64,000 nucleotides of DNA, from contig NZ_CP049905.1 in assembly GCF_011305535.1 (NCBI RefSeq), positions 620,001 through 684,000 on the forward strand, written 5' to 3'. A model generated the notes under the pieces. It worked only from the letters and a program-made list of their open reading frames with translations, was not told the DNA's origin and ran no database searches. Below, piece by piece: positions 1 to 9,466 of this stretch (positions are counted from its first letter, which is position 1; each line of letters starts with the position of its first letter). Origin of the DNA: Diaphorobacter sp. HDW4B. GTDB lineage: Bacteria > Pseudomonadota > Gammaproteobacteria > Burkholderiales > Burkholderiaceae_C. Position numbers and translations under genes: made by a program.

Positions 1-781
1 CCCCCAAAGCCAGCAGCACGCCGGCGTCCCAGTGCTCCTGTTCAGACATCACCGCACCTGTTGCCACCAGCGTTTCACCCAATGCAACGATCACGAACAG
101 CTGGCAACGCTCGGCCAGATGCCCGCCTTCGATGGTCCATTCGCTGGTATCGGAGCGGCCCATTCCGGGGAAGGCGAAACCGAACATGGGCGAGAAATAT
201 TCGCAGGCAATGGCCACCAGCCAGAGCACCATGCGCGTCGTATGCGCCTCCACGAGCCCGCCCGCAATCCAGAAAGCCGCCGAGATGCACAGCCAGCCCA
301 GCATGCGGCGGTAGTTTGGTGCCATCGGGTGATCGGCCCCCAGCAGCCAGACGACGTATGCCGTTCGCCCCACCTGCATGGCCGCGTAGGCCACAGCAAA
401 GATCAGCCCCCGGTCGCCAAACGCCGTCGGCACCGCGCAGGCCATGACCAGCGCCAGCAGGCCCGAGACAAACAGCACGCTGCGAATCTGCGGCGTTTCG
501 GGATTGAACCAGTTCGAGAACCAGCAGCTGTACTGCCAGCCCAGCCATACGCCAAACCAGAGGATCAGTGCCTCGATCAACCCGCTGAGCGTGAGGTGGT
601 GCAGCAAGGCATGGCTGAGCTGCGTGACCGCGAACACATAGACCAGATCGAAGAACAGCTCCTCGTAGGTGACCCGGGCATGGTGCCCGTCACGCTGTCG
701 CAGCAAGGTGTTGGCGCGAGAAATGGCCGCAAAGGAGCCGGGAGCGGCGGCGTGGTTGGCGTTACCGTTGTTGTGATTCAT
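1..781 (-). CDS. LtrA family (low temperature requirement A) membrane protein, partial
   Basis: The leftward gene starts at ATG 781 and runs off the left edge, so about 260 N-terminal residues are visible and the stop is missing. A hydrophilic leader of about 38 residues is followed by YEELFFDLVYVFAVTQLSH (residues 39-57), the signature of the LtrA family, and then several hydrophobic segments. LtrA proteins are multi-pass inner-membrane proteins of about 380-400 residues. The name comes from a Listeria cold-growth mutant and the substrate is unknown. No good Shine-Dalgarno sequence precedes the ATG; that space is taken by a nested inverted repeat (782-815) that could be an operator. The gene lies downstream of the YlqF-type GTPase on the same strand. 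The family call is firm; the role is unknown. Confidence 0.85.
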   Translation of the reverse strand, partial: MNHNNGNANHAAAPGSFAAISRANTLLRQRDGHHARVTYEELFFDLVYVFAVTQLSHALLHHLTLSGLIEALILWFGVWLGWQYSCWFSNWFNPETPQIRSVLFVSGLLALVMACAVPTAFGDRGLIFAVAYAAMQVGRTAYVVWLLGADHPMAPNYRRMLGWLCISAAFWIAGGLVEAHTTRMVLWLVAIACEYFSPMFGFAFPGMGRSDTSEWTIEGGHLAERCQLFVIVALGETLVATGAVMSEQEHWDAGVLLALG

Positions 782-815
782 GATGGAACGTCTAAATCGA
801 ACTTAGACATCCATC
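782..815 (-). promoter_or_regulatory. Nested inverted repeat abutting the LtrA-family start codon; candidate operator
   Basis: Outer arms GATGGA (782-787) and TCCATC (810-815) flank inner arms GTCTAA (790-795) and TTAGAC (803-808) around a 7-nt centre. The inner arms are perfect complements, and the outer arms continue the dyad with 2 and 1 unpaired bases. The site touches the ATG at 781, where a ribosome-binding site would be expected. The shape resembles MarR- or TetR-type operators. That is inference, because no such regulator gene is nearby. Confidence 0.45.
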
Positions 816-830
816 ATAAAAGACTAACGG

Positions 831-1796
831 TTATTTTGGTTCCCTGCGGCGCTCGCGGCTCGCAACCTTGCGCACCTTGCGCTTGTCCAACTCGGCCTTC
901 TTGAGGGCGCGGGCCTCTTCCTTCACCGCCGCATCGGCCAGCCAGCCTTCGAATTCGGCGGGTGTTTCCAGCGAAAGGCGGCCCAGCACGCCGCCACGGA
1001 AATCCGTGAGCACGATTTCGGAGGCCTTCTGCAGATTCAACTTGCCGCCCGACATCACCGCTCCGCGCTTGCGGGCGATCTTTTCGAGCACCTCGTCATC
1101 GTGCATGGCACTGATTTCTTCGGCCTCCAAGCCCAGCTTGTAGCGCTCGTTCAACTGCGCGGCGTAGTGGCCTTTCAGATAGGCGATCAGATCGAGCACC
1201 ACGCTTTCCTCGTCGTACGCATTGCGGCCAATGGCACCGGACGCGGCCAGGCGATCGCCACTCTGGTCAACGATGATGCGCGGCCACAGCATGCCGGGCG
1301 TGTCCCACAGATAGAAATCGTCGGCCAGCACGATGCGCTGCTCGACCTTGGTGACGCCCGCCTCGTCGCCGGTCTTGGCCTGGCGCTTGTCCGACAGCGT
1401 GTTGATCAGCGTGGACTTGCCCACGTTGGGAATCCCGCAGATCAGCACGCGCATGGGGCGCGCCAGGCCCACGCGCGTGGGAGCGAGCTTGCGGCAGCCG
1501 TCGATCAGCTTGCGCGCGGGCGCAGCGTCGGATGCATCGAGCGCGATCGCGTGCGTTTCCAGCTTGGCGTTGTACCAATCGAGCCAGAGCGGCGTGCGTT
1601 CAGGATCGGCCAGATCCTGCTTGTTGATGACCTTGAGCGCGGGCTTGTGGCCGGTGAGCTCGGACAGCAACGGGTTGGCGCTGGAGCCCGGCAGGCGCGC
1701 GTCCAGCATCTCGATGACCACATCGATGTCCTTGATGCGCTCCTCGATCGCCTTGCGCGTCAGGTGCATATGACCGGGAAACCACTGAATGGCCAT
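831..1796 (-). CDS. ylqF: Ribosome biogenesis GTPase YlqF/RbgA family
   Basis: A 321-residue circularly permuted GTPase. The G-motif order is G4-G1-G3, as expected for the YlqF/YawG class: NKQD at residues 58-61, the P-loop GIPNVGKST at 121-129, and DTPG at 165-168. The N-terminal WFPGHM is also typical of the family. RbgA/YlqF acts in late assembly of the large ribosomal subunit. The C-terminal third is charged and ends in a Lys/Arg-rich tail suited to rRNA contact. Length is slightly above the usual 280-310 residues because of that tail. It stops 49 bp before the LtrA-family gene. The next gene upstream is divergent, so the 1797-1897 gap should carry both promoters. Confidence 0.93.
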   Translation of the reverse strand: MAIQWFPGHMHLTRKAIEERIKDIDVVIEMLDARLPGSSANPLLSELTGHKPALKVINKQDLADPERTPLWLDWYNAKLETHAIALDASDAAPARKLIDGCRKLAPTRVGLARPMRVLICGIPNVGKSTLINTLSDKRQAKTGDEAGVTKVEQRIVLADDFYLWDTPGMLWPRIIVDQSGDRLAASGAIGRNAYDEESVVLDLIAYLKGHYAAQLNERYKLGLEAEEISAMHDDEVLEKIARKRGAVMSGGKLNLQKASEIVLTDFRGGVLGRLSLETPAEFEGWLADAAVKEEARALKKAELDKRKVRKVASRERRREPK

Positions 1797-1897
1797 GGAA
1801 CTGTACTTTCACGAATAGAGAGAAATCTGGGGCGCAAGGATAATCGGGCTTTTGCTTTTGCGACGCGGGCCACTGCCGCGCCCTGCCTCGTCCGACC

Positions 1898-2194
1898 ATG
1901 CCAGCTCCCACCACACCATCGCGCAAACTCGACAACGATGTGCTTTTCAAAGGCGTGATCTGCGCACTGATTGGCGCGATCATCCTTCTGGCGCCGTATT
2001 TTTCCCGCTCGTCGGATGTGCAGGATCTGATGCGCCAAGCCTATATTGTCGGCTGGTTTGCATTGGCCCTCGGAATTGCCTTTCTCGTGCAGTTCGCCGT
2101 GCGCTACAAAAAGCGCCGCGAACTCGACGCCGAAACTGCCAATTATCTGGAGCAGAACACGCCCCGGAACAAGTCCAAGCGCCGCGACAAGTGA
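1898..2194 (+). CDS. Small two-helix membrane protein, unknown function
   Basis: A 98-residue protein with two hydrophobic segments (about residues 18-35 and 48-66) separated by a short polar loop and followed by a Lys/Arg-rich cytoplasmic tail. I do not recognise a characterised family. It opens a rightward pair: its TGA overlaps the GTG start of the next gene in the sequence GTGA (2191-2194), so the two are very likely translationally coupled. The basic tail favours the C-terminus inside. Confidence 0.75.
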   Translation: MPAPTTPSRKLDNDVLFKGVICALIGAIILLAPYFSRSSDVQDLMRQAYIVGWFALALGIAFLVQFAVRYKKRRELDAETANYLEQNTPRNKSKRRDK

Positions 2195-2508
2195 GCCCCG
2201 CTGCGCTCGAACAAGCCCTCCAGCAACTCGCCACCGTGCGCATCACGGGCGAGCTGGAACAGGCGCGCCAGATCTTCGCGTCGCTCAAGCAGCACGCGCA
2301 GACCTTGAACGTCGAGCTGCGCCGTACCCCGCCCGAGCCCGACACCTGCTGCGGACGCGGCTGCAATGGCTGCGTGTGGGAGGGTTTCTACGCAGCCACC
2401 GAATTCTGGCGCGAGGACGCGGTGGACGCCTGCCGGCTGGCACTTGCATCCTCGGGCATGATCTGCACAGAATCGAATGCATCGCCGGGCAGTCCCCTGA
2501 ATCCGTAG
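2191..2508 (+). CDS. Oxidoreductase-like domain protein (Cys-rich N-terminal oxidoreductase motif)
   Basis: About 105 residues read from a GTG start at 2191, chosen because it overlaps the previous stop by 4 bp and sits just before the first conserved residues. The diagnostic segment is RTPPEPDTCCGRGCNGCVWEG, a CC-x3-C-x2-C cluster matching the Oxidored-like family (PF09791 type), where the cysteines are thought to bind metal or an Fe-S centre. In proteobacteria such short proteins stand alone and have no proven reaction. The rest is a helical N-terminus and a short tail. Function cannot be stated beyond the family. Confidence 0.7.
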   Translation: MSPAALEQALQQLATVRITGELEQARQIFASLKQHAQTLNVELRRTPPEPDTCCGRGCNGCVWEGFYAATEFWREDAVDACRLALASSGMICTESNASPGSPLNP

Positions 2509-2557
2509 TTCCTCGGGGGTCAGCCTCCTTTTTTGACGAAAGAACGAAAAGCACGCC

Positions 2558-4261
2558 ATGGAGACAAACCACAAGACCCCGAATCCCTCTCGCACCGGCG
2601 GACAGGTGCTGGTCGATCAGCTCGTGCTGCACGGCGTGAAGCAGCTTTTTTGCGTGCCCGGCGAAAGCTATCTGGCCGCACTCGACGCACTGCATGACGC
2701 CAACGTGGACGTGACCATCTGCCGTCAGGAAGGCGGCGCGACCATGATGGCCGAGGCGCAAGGCAAGCTCACCGGCCAGCCCGGCATCTGCTTTGTCACG
2801 CGCGGGCCGGGAGCGACCAACGCCTCCGCGGGCATCCACATCGCGCACCAGGATTCGACGCCGCTGATCGTCTTCGTCGGTCAGGTCGCACGCGGCATGA
2901 TGGACCGCGAGGCGTTTCAGGAACTCGACTACAGCGCCGTCTTCGGCACCATGACCAAGTGGACCGTGCAGATCGACGATGCCGCGCGCATCCCCGAACT
3001 GGTCTCGCGCGCCTTCCACATCGCCACCTCGGGCCGCCCCGGCCCGGTCGTCATCGCACTGCCGGAAGACATGCTGACCGACATGGTCGAGGTGCCCGAC
3101 GCCCGCCCCTACACGGTCACGGAAATCCACCCCGGAACGGACGCCATCACCGAACTGCAGCAGCGCCTTGAAAAAGCCGAGCGCCCCGTCGTCATCGTCG
3201 GCGGTACGCGCTGGGATGAAGCAGCCGTGCAGAATCTCGTGCGCTTTGCGGACAACTGGCAACTCCCCGTCTACTGCTCATTCCGCAGGCAGATGCTGTT
3301 CCCCGCCAACCACGCAAGCTACGGCGGCGATCTGGGCCTGGGCGTCAACCCCAAGCTGCTCGCACGCATCCGCGCGAGCGATCTGGTCGTCGTGCTCGGC
3401 GGCAGGCTCTCTGAAATCGCCTCGCAAAGCTACGAGCTGTTCCAGATCCCCGAGCCGCAGCAAGCCATGGTCCATGTGCACGCCGACGCCAACGAGCTTG
3501 GTCGCCTCTACCACGCAGCGCAGGCCATCAACGCCACGCCGCAAGCCATGACCGCAGCGCTCGCACAACTACCCAAACCGTCCGCTGCACCGAAATGGTC
3601 GCAACACACGCAGGACGCCCACGCCGAATACCTCGCCTGGAGCGATCCCGGCAAGATCCGCATTCCCGGCCATCTGCAGATGGGAGAAGTCATGCAGCAC
3701 CTGCGCGAGGTGCTGCCAGCCGACACCATCTTCTGCAACGGCGCAGGCAACTTCGCCACCTGGATACACCGCTTCTGGCCGTTCACCACCTTCGCCAGCC
3801 AGCTCGCACCCACGAGCGGATCGATGGGCTACGGCCCACCGGCCGGCGTGGGGGCCAAGCGCATGTGGCCGCAGCGCGAGGTCGTCATCTTCGCGGGCGA
3901 CGGCGACTTCCTCATGCACGGCCAGGAATTCGCGACCGCCATCCAATATGGTTTGAACATCGTCGTCGTCATCCTCGACAACGCCATGTACGGCACCATC
4001 CGCATGCACCAGGAACGCGAATACCCCGGTCGCATCAGTGGCACAGAGTTGAAGAACCCCGACTTCGCCGCCTACGCCAAAGCCTTCGGCGGCCACGGCG
4101 AACATGTGGAACGCACTGAGGAATTCGCACCGGCATTGGCGCGCGCCCGTGCGAGTGGGCTGCCGAGCATTCTTCACTGCTTGATCGATCCGGAGGCGAT
4201 CACGCCGTCAGGGACGTTGAGTGGGATTCGGAAGGCGGCGGAGGAGAAGCGGCGCAATTGA
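2558..4261 (+). CDS. Thiamine diphosphate-dependent enzyme, acetolactate synthase-like
   Basis: A 567-residue enzyme with the three-domain plan of the acetolactate synthase / pyruvate oxidase superfamily: an N-terminal pyrimidine-binding domain with the cofactor-activating glutamate in CVPGESYL (E36), a central domain, and a C-terminal domain with the ThDP/Mg2+ motif GDGDF (about 447-451) running to LDNAMYG (about 474). No regulatory-subunit gene (ilvH type) lies nearby, and the catalytic subunit genes of isoleucine/valine biosynthesis normally pair with one. A peripheral decarboxylase or catabolic carboligase is therefore as likely as IlvB. Substrate unknown. It stands alone between the small coupled pair and a convergent antiporter gene. 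Confidence 0.88.
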   Translation: METNHKTPNPSRTGGQVLVDQLVLHGVKQLFCVPGESYLAALDALHDANVDVTICRQEGGATMMAEAQGKLTGQPGICFVTRGPGATNASAGIHIAHQDSTPLIVFVGQVARGMMDREAFQELDYSAVFGTMTKWTVQIDDAARIPELVSRAFHIATSGRPGPVVIALPEDMLTDMVEVPDARPYTVTEIHPGTDAITELQQRLEKAERPVVIVGGTRWDEAAVQNLVRFADNWQLPVYCSFRRQMLFPANHASYGGDLGLGVNPKLLARIRASDLVVVLGGRLSEIASQSYELFQIPEPQQAMVHVHADANELGRLYHAAQAINATPQAMTAALAQLPKPSAAPKWSQHTQDAHAEYLAWSDPGKIRIPGHLQMGEVMQHLREVLPADTIFCNGAGNFATWIHRFWPFTTFASQLAPTSGSMGYGPPAGVGAKRMWPQREVVIFAGDGDFLMHGQEFATAIQYGLNIVVVILDNAMYGTIRMHQEREYPGRISGTELKNPDFAAYAKAFGGHGEHVERTEEFAPALARARASGLPSILHCLIDPEAITPSGTLSGIRKAAEEKRRN

Positions 4262-4309
4262 ATCGGCGGAATCGGCGGAGTCGACGCAACGCCGAAGGCT
4301 CGGCAACGA

Positions 4310-5893
4310 CTACGCGCGCACGGCAATCGCATTCAACTCTTCCAGATCCAGATTCTTCTGCAGCTCACCCAGCGTGTGCTCGTCGATATCGCCCACCCGG
4401 TGCAGGCGATTCAGCTCCAAGCGCGAAGCGGCGATGGCGGCGAGCACCAGGTCATAGTGCGCATGAAGGTTGGGCTGCAAGGCCTCCTCTTGTCCCACGA
4501 AACGTGAGTACGCTGCGGCCTTTCGGGTGAACTGCTCCAGCAGCATGGGGTGCTTGAGCTCGCCTTCGCTGTCGTAGGCCATGCTTTGTACATAGGCGAG
4601 TTGCGTCTGCATCAAGATCGCTTCAGCCTCGCTCAGAGTCAGGCGCGTGCGATCAGATTCCGGAGGGGTGATTCCGGTCCAGCGAATCAGCGCGCCCAGC
4701 GTTGTTCCCTGAACCAGCACGGTGACAAGAATCACGGCCACTGCGGTGATGATGATGAAATCTCGTCCCGGAAAGTCCTGCGGCAGACTCAGCGCAAGCG
4801 CCAGCGTGACCACGCCGCGCACTCCTGCCCAACCCACGATCAGCGCACCGCGTGCACCGAGCGGGGTATGGCGCTTCATTCCGAATTTGCGCAGCAGCAC
4901 GATCACCGCGTCCGAGAGAAAGATCCAGCCAAACCGGGCCAACAGCAGCGCGGCCAGAATGACCAGCACCGGGATTCCCATCTGGTCGATGACGACAGGA
5001 AAGCCGCCCACCCGGTCCACCACGCCTCGCAAAGACAGACCGATGAGCATGAACACCGCTGCCTCCATCAGAAAGATAGTCACGGTCCAGAACGAGCTAC
5101 CTCGCATGCGCGCAGCCGCCGTGAAAATCTTGTACTGGTATGTGCCGCACACCAGCCCGGCGGCCACGGTGGCGATCACGCCGGACACCTTGAAGTGCTC
5201 ACCCAGCACATAGGCCGCCCACGGCACCACCAGCGTGGAAACGATGATCAGATACTCGTCCTGCAACCTGCGCGCGATGAACACCCAGAGAGCACCGATG
5301 GCGCAACCGACCACCGCGCCGCCAATCGCAAGGAGCACAAAGGTCTGCACCGCATTCACAGTGCTGAAGGACCCGGTGGCACTGGCCGCAATCGCGAAGC
5401 GAAACAGCACCAGGCCACTGGCATCGTTGAGCAGACTTTCGCCCTCCAGCAGCATGGTCAGGCGACGTGGCAGCTTCACGCGCTCCAACACGGCGCGCGC
5501 AGAAACGGCGTCGGGCGGAGAGACGATGGCCCCCAGAACCGCACACGCCGCCCACGGCAGTGAGGGGAAAAGCCAATGCGCCGCCATGGCCACCACCAGC
5601 GTGGTGAACACCACGGCTCCCACCGCAAGCGAGGCGACGCCAATCATGTGTCTGCGCAGATAACGCACGGAGATGCCCCAGGCACCATCGATCAACAAGG
5701 GCGGCAGAAAGATCAGCAGAATCATTTCCGGATCGGGCGAGAAGTCGGGCAATTCCGGCAGAAAAGCCACCAGCGCACCGCCAACGAGCAAAGCCACCGC
5801 AGGCGGCAATCGCAACCGTTGGGCCAAGTAGTGCAATGCGATGATCACCGGAAGCATGGCGATCATCAGTTCGAAAAGATGCTTGGCGTTCAT
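4310..5893 (-). CDS. Na+/H+ antiporter, CPA1 family
   Basis: A 527-residue inner-membrane cation/proton antiporter with about 12 hydrophobic segments followed by a C-terminal cytoplasmic tail of about 125 residues. Family hallmarks are PPDAVS (126-131), carrying the ion-binding Asp, and EGESLLND (150-157), carrying the ND pair. It should extrude Na+ (or K+) for H+ and help pH and salt homeostasis. The start chosen is ATG 5893 (MNAKHLFE). An in-frame GTG at 5929 would add 12 hydrophobic residues and cannot be excluded, since neither start has a clear Shine-Dalgarno. Convergent with the ThDP enzyme (48-bp gap). No regulator adjoins it. Confidence 0.92.
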   Translation of the reverse strand: MNAKHLFELMIAMLPVIIALHYLAQRLRLPPAVALLVGGALVAFLPELPDFSPDPEMILLIFLPPLLIDGAWGISVRYLRRHMIGVASLAVGAVVFTTLVVAMAAHWLFPSLPWAACAVLGAIVSPPDAVSARAVLERVKLPRRLTMLLEGESLLNDASGLVLFRFAIAASATGSFSTVNAVQTFVLLAIGGAVVGCAIGALWVFIARRLQDEYLIIVSTLVVPWAAYVLGEHFKVSGVIATVAAGLVCGTYQYKIFTAAARMRGSSFWTVTIFLMEAAVFMLIGLSLRGVVDRVGGFPVVIDQMGIPVLVILAALLLARFGWIFLSDAVIVLLRKFGMKRHTPLGARGALIVGWAGVRGVVTLALALSLPQDFPGRDFIIITAVAVILVTVLVQGTTLGALIRWTGITPPESDRTRLTLSEAEAILMQTQLAYVQSMAYDSEGELKHPMLLEQFTRKAAAYSRFVGQEEALQPNLHAHYDLVLAAIAASRLELNRLHRVGDIDEHTLGELQKNLDLEELNAIAVRA

Positions 5894-6141
5894 GGCGGAT
5901 ATCTCGCGGAAAAACAAAAAGTGCAGCACGAGAAGATCCCTGCATTGGGTCGGGATGGCCGCTCACGGAATAAGGCTATTCAAATCACAATACTAAATCA
6001 ATAGTCAAAGATTAAAGATTCGGTAAAGCAAACGATGTTGCTCGGCGGCGCGCGCTTCAAAGGAAGCATTGCTGCCAATGCAGACAAGGCCCTGCCGATA
6101 TACTGCCAGCCGCTTCATCAACGCCCCACCCAAGCCCCGGT

Positions 6142-7182
6142 ATGCAAAGGAAAGTCCGCACTCTTCGCCCCCTGATCACAGCCGTGGCACTGCTCGGCCT
6201 GTCAGCCTGTGGGAGCAACCCGCCCGCACCTGCTGCGTCAACATCGCCAACGACGACAACCACCACCGCCACTGCCCCCATCAAGATCGGCCTGGCCCTC
6301 GGCGGCGGCGCGGCCAAGGGGTTTGCGCACATTGGGGTGATCAAGATGCTGGAGGCCAACGGCTTCACGCCTGCCGTCATCTCGGGCACCAGCGCGGGCA
6401 GCGTGGTGGGTGCGATGTACGCGAGTGGCATGAATGCCTTCGAGTTGCAGGAAAAAGCCGTGGCGCTCGACGAAGCCAAGATCCGCGATCTGCAGTTGTC
6501 GTCGGGCGGGCTGGTGCTGGGCCAGAAGCTCGAAGACTATGTGAACGCGCAGGTGGGCAACAAGCCCATCGACAAGCTGGGCAAGCCGTTTGTGGCGGTG
6601 TCCACGCGGCTCGAAGACGGCGAGCGCACGGTGTTCAATGTCGGCAACACCGGCCAGGCGGTGCGCGCTTCGAGCAGCGTGCCGGGCGTGTTCCAGCCGG
6701 TGGCGATCGGCAAGTATCACTACGTGGACGGCGGCATCACCAGCCCCGTGCCGGTGGATGCGGCGCGCAAGCTGGGCGCGGACATCGTGATCGCGGTCGA
6801 CATCTCCAACAAGGCGCGTGGTCAGGCTCCTGGCAACATGCTGGGCGCGCTGAACCAGTCGATTGCCATCATGGGCCAGAAGCTGGGCGCGGCAGAACTC
6901 GAACGTGCGGACGTGACGATTCGCCCCAAGGTGCTGGACATCGGCCCCGCCGATTTCAGCCAGCGTGCGAATGCGATTGTCGAAGGCGAAAAAGCCACCG
7001 TCGCCGTGATGCCGGAAATTCGCAAGCGCGTGGCCGATCTGCAGGCCCAGCGCGCCAAGGCCACTCAGATCGCCCAGCAGGAAGCCGAAGCAGCGCGCCT
7101 CAAGAAGTGCATGGACGGCCGATCGAGCATGCAGAAGCTCTCGGGCATGGTGGGCATGGATGGGACTTGCGAGAAGCGGTGA
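6142..7182 (+). CDS. Patatin-like phospholipase family lipoprotein (RssA/YchK-like)
   Basis: 346 residues. The N-terminus is a lipoprotein signal, with a basic start, a hydrophobic core and the lipobox LSAC giving lipidated Cys23. A Thr-rich spacer leads into the patatin fold: oxyanion motif GGGAAKG (about 54-60), nucleophile elbow GTSAG with Ser84, and the catalytic Asp196 in VDGGI. Patatin-like enzymes hydrolyse acyl esters of phospholipids. The lipobox puts this one in the envelope, on the outer membrane if it lacks an Asp+2 retention signal (residue +2 is Gly). The C-terminal 60 residues are helical and end near a pair of Cys. It is convergent with the FUSC gene, 16 bp away. Confidence 0.9.
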   Translation: MQRKVRTLRPLITAVALLGLSACGSNPPAPAASTSPTTTTTTATAPIKIGLALGGGAAKGFAHIGVIKMLEANGFTPAVISGTSAGSVVGAMYASGMNAFELQEKAVALDEAKIRDLQLSSGGLVLGQKLEDYVNAQVGNKPIDKLGKPFVAVSTRLEDGERTVFNVGNTGQAVRASSSVPGVFQPVAIGKYHYVDGGITSPVPVDAARKLGADIVIAVDISNKARGQAPGNMLGALNQSIAIMGQKLGAAELERADVTIRPKVLDIGPADFSQRANAIVEGEKATVAVMPEIRKRVADLQAQRAKATQIAQQEAEAARLKKCMDGRSSMQKLSGMVGMDGTCEKR

Positions 7183-7198
7183 CTGAGCATCCGCCAAC

Positions 7199-9466
7199 TC
7201 ACTTGCCCAGCAACTGATCCGCATCCTTCCTGATCTGCGCGGCGAGCAGAATCGCCTGCTCCAGCCGACGTTCGAACCACGGCATCAGGTCAGCATCCCA
7301 CGCCTGCGGCACATGCTCCGGGCCGGGTGCGAAAGTGGGCTCACGCACTGGCTCTGCGGGCTCGTCGGCATCGATGGTGTCGACGATGACTTCCTTGCCG
7401 CTCAGCAGATTGGTGATGCGTTCCATGGCGCGTGTGAGGGGCTGCTCCAACCGTTCGCGATTCAGATTGCCGCGGCGCATGAGCAGCAAGGTCTTGACGG
7501 CGGTGAGCTGCGCGAGCATCTGGTAGGCGTGGGCCTGCAGCAACTCCAGCGGTTGCAGCGGTGGGCGCACGGCGCGGGGTTCTTTCAACGAGCGCTCTGC
7601 CGCCAGCACCAGCGCGGTGAGGCTGTCGTAGGCGTCCTTGCGGGCCAGACGCCATTTGAGTTCCGGGGTGTTGTCCACGGCGTCGAGCTGGATCAGGTCG
7701 AGCGCGGTGCGGGCATGGTCGATCTGCGATTTGACGACGCGGCGCACGAGGTTCGGAATCTGCGAGCGCTCCCATGACGGCAGCACGTACGAGAACAGCC
7801 ATGCGATGCCCGCGCCAAGCAGCGTGTCCACCGTGCGCTCGAACAGCGCGAACACGGTGCTCGACGAAGCGCTGATCATGTGCGACTGGATCAGGCCGAG
7901 CACGGTCGCAGCGACGGCCGTGTAGAGGTACATGCGCAGCGCCAATCCATGCGCGACGGACTGCGCAACGGTGAGGCACAGAATCATCGCGAGATAGCCC
8001 GGATGCAGCGACAGGATGGACAGCGCGAGCACGCAACCCAGCAAGGTTCCACCCACGCGCAGATTGCGACGCTCCAGCGTCTGCGCGAGCGAGCCGCGCA
8101 GCACCACGACGATGGTCAGAAAAATCCAGTACTCGTGCGTGCCCCAAGGCAGCAGCAGTGAGATCACATACGCCGTGCCGATGGCCAACGCCGCGCGCAC
8201 GGCGTGCCGAAGCGCTGGCGCACCCCAGCTCCACAGCGTGTAGAACGGCTTGATCGACCAAGCCACCGGGCTCACGAACAAATGCCAACTGGTGCGCACC
8301 GCCGCGAGATTGGGCTTGCCTTCGCCGCGCGCGAGCACGAACAAACGCTGCACTTCGTCGTTCAGATTCGCCATGCGATCGGCAAGCGAATGCACCAGCG
8401 CATCGGGGCTCGGATTGCGCGAGGTGATGAGGCGATTCGGGTCGCTCTGCATCGCATCTTCGTCCACCGCCCAGCGCAGGTCTTCAAGCTGCGCGCGGTA
8501 GTCCATGGGGCGCTCGGGCTCGCGTCCGAACAGCATGGCATCGGCCAGCATGTCGGTTTCTCTGGACAGCAGAATCAGCAGGTCATGCATCTGCGTGAGC
8601 ACGACGTTGTGGCCCGCGTGCTGCTTGAGCGTGTCGAGATCGAGCCCGCAGGCGATCATGTGATCGCGCATGTCGAGCACGTGCAGCAGCATGGCCGCAA
8701 GGCGCTGGCGCGGCAGCGTGTCGGGCGACTCGAAGACCACATCGCGCGTGGACTGGATCTGATCGGCCAGTGCCGCCTGGCGCGCCAACAGGCGGCTGAT
8801 GAGCCCGCCCGAAGCCTCGCTGCGCGTCTCGGGCGTGTCCTCGCCGAACTGCCGTGCCTGCAGACGCATGAGGTCGGCCAGCGACAGCAGCGTATCGGCC
8901 AGCAGCAGCACGCGATAACGCGGGTTCAACCAGCGATGGACGACGCACGAATACAGCACATACAGAAACGCGCCGAGCGCGAAATAGCCCGTCACGCTGA
9001 GCGCGGCAGAGAGTCGCTTGACCTCTTCGTTGGGCGGCACGGCCAGCGAGAAAATCATCGCAAACATGAGCGCAATCGCGATCGGAGCGCCCTTCTTTCC
9101 CCAGGCCATTCCGAGGAAGACGATGAAGGTGCCAACGATGATCAGAATGCCGAGCTCCAGCGGCGAGCTGTGCAGCATCTGCACGGCAAAGAACAGCGGC
9201 ACGCCGATGATGGGCGTGGGAATCATCTGCCGGAACTTGCCCTTGCGCGGCCCCGCCACGTCAGGCGGAATGGCGACCACGGCGCCGAGCGCCGCAGCCG
9301 CACCGGCCTCGGTGCCGAGCACCAGACCCACGCCTGCCGAGATCAGCAGATAGCCCAGCGCCACGGCATAGCCGTTGGTCATGTAGTAGCTGAGCAGCAC
9401 ACGCAGAATGGCGCGTGCGCGCTCCTCAAAGGCAACGCGTGGCATCCGCGCCGCCATGGGGTTCAT
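7199..9466 (-). CDS. FUSC family transporter (aromatic acid / fusaric acid efflux type)
   Basis: The start is set at ATG 9466, where ATGA overlaps the gshA stop by 4 bp, giving 755 residues. A longer in-frame reading would invade gshA by 370 bp. The protein has two sets of membrane helices, each followed by a cytoplasmic helical region, the layout of YccS/AaeB-like FUSC proteins. The second hydrophobic block contains LLPWGTHEYWIFLTIVVV, close to the FUSC consensus. Members export aromatic carboxylates or related toxic acids. No membrane-fusion (AaeA-type) or outer-membrane partner adjoins it, so it may act alone. Co-transcription with gshA is likely from the overlap. Confidence 0.85.
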   Translation of the reverse strand: MNPMAARMPRVAFEERARAILRVLLSYYMTNGYAVALGYLLISAGVGLVLGTEAGAAAALGAVVAIPPDVAGPRKGKFRQMIPTPIIGVPLFFAVQMLHSSPLELGILIIVGTFIVFLGMAWGKKGAPIAIALMFAMIFSLAVPPNEEVKRLSAALSVTGYFALGAFLYVLYSCVVHRWLNPRYRVLLLADTLLSLADLMRLQARQFGEDTPETRSEASGGLISRLLARQAALADQIQSTRDVVFESPDTLPRQRLAAMLLHVLDMRDHMIACGLDLDTLKQHAGHNVVLTQMHDLLILLSRETDMLADAMLFGREPERPMDYRAQLEDLRWAVDEDAMQSDPNRLITSRNPSPDALVHSLADRMANLNDEVQRLFVLARGEGKPNLAAVRTSWHLFVSPVAWSIKPFYTLWSWGAPALRHAVRAALAIGTAYVISLLLPWGTHEYWIFLTIVVVLRGSLAQTLERRNLRVGGTLLGCVLALSILSLHPGYLAMILCLTVAQSVAHGLALRMYLYTAVAATVLGLIQSHMISASSSTVFALFERTVDTLLGAGIAWLFSYVLPSWERSQIPNLVRRVVKSQIDHARTALDLIQLDAVDNTPELKWRLARKDAYDSLTALVLAAERSLKEPRAVRPPLQPLELLQAHAYQMLAQLTAVKTLLLMRRGNLNRERLEQPLTRAMERITNLLSGKEVIVDTIDADEPAEPVREPTFAPGPEHVPQAWDADLMPWFERRLEQAILLAAQIRKDADQLLGK

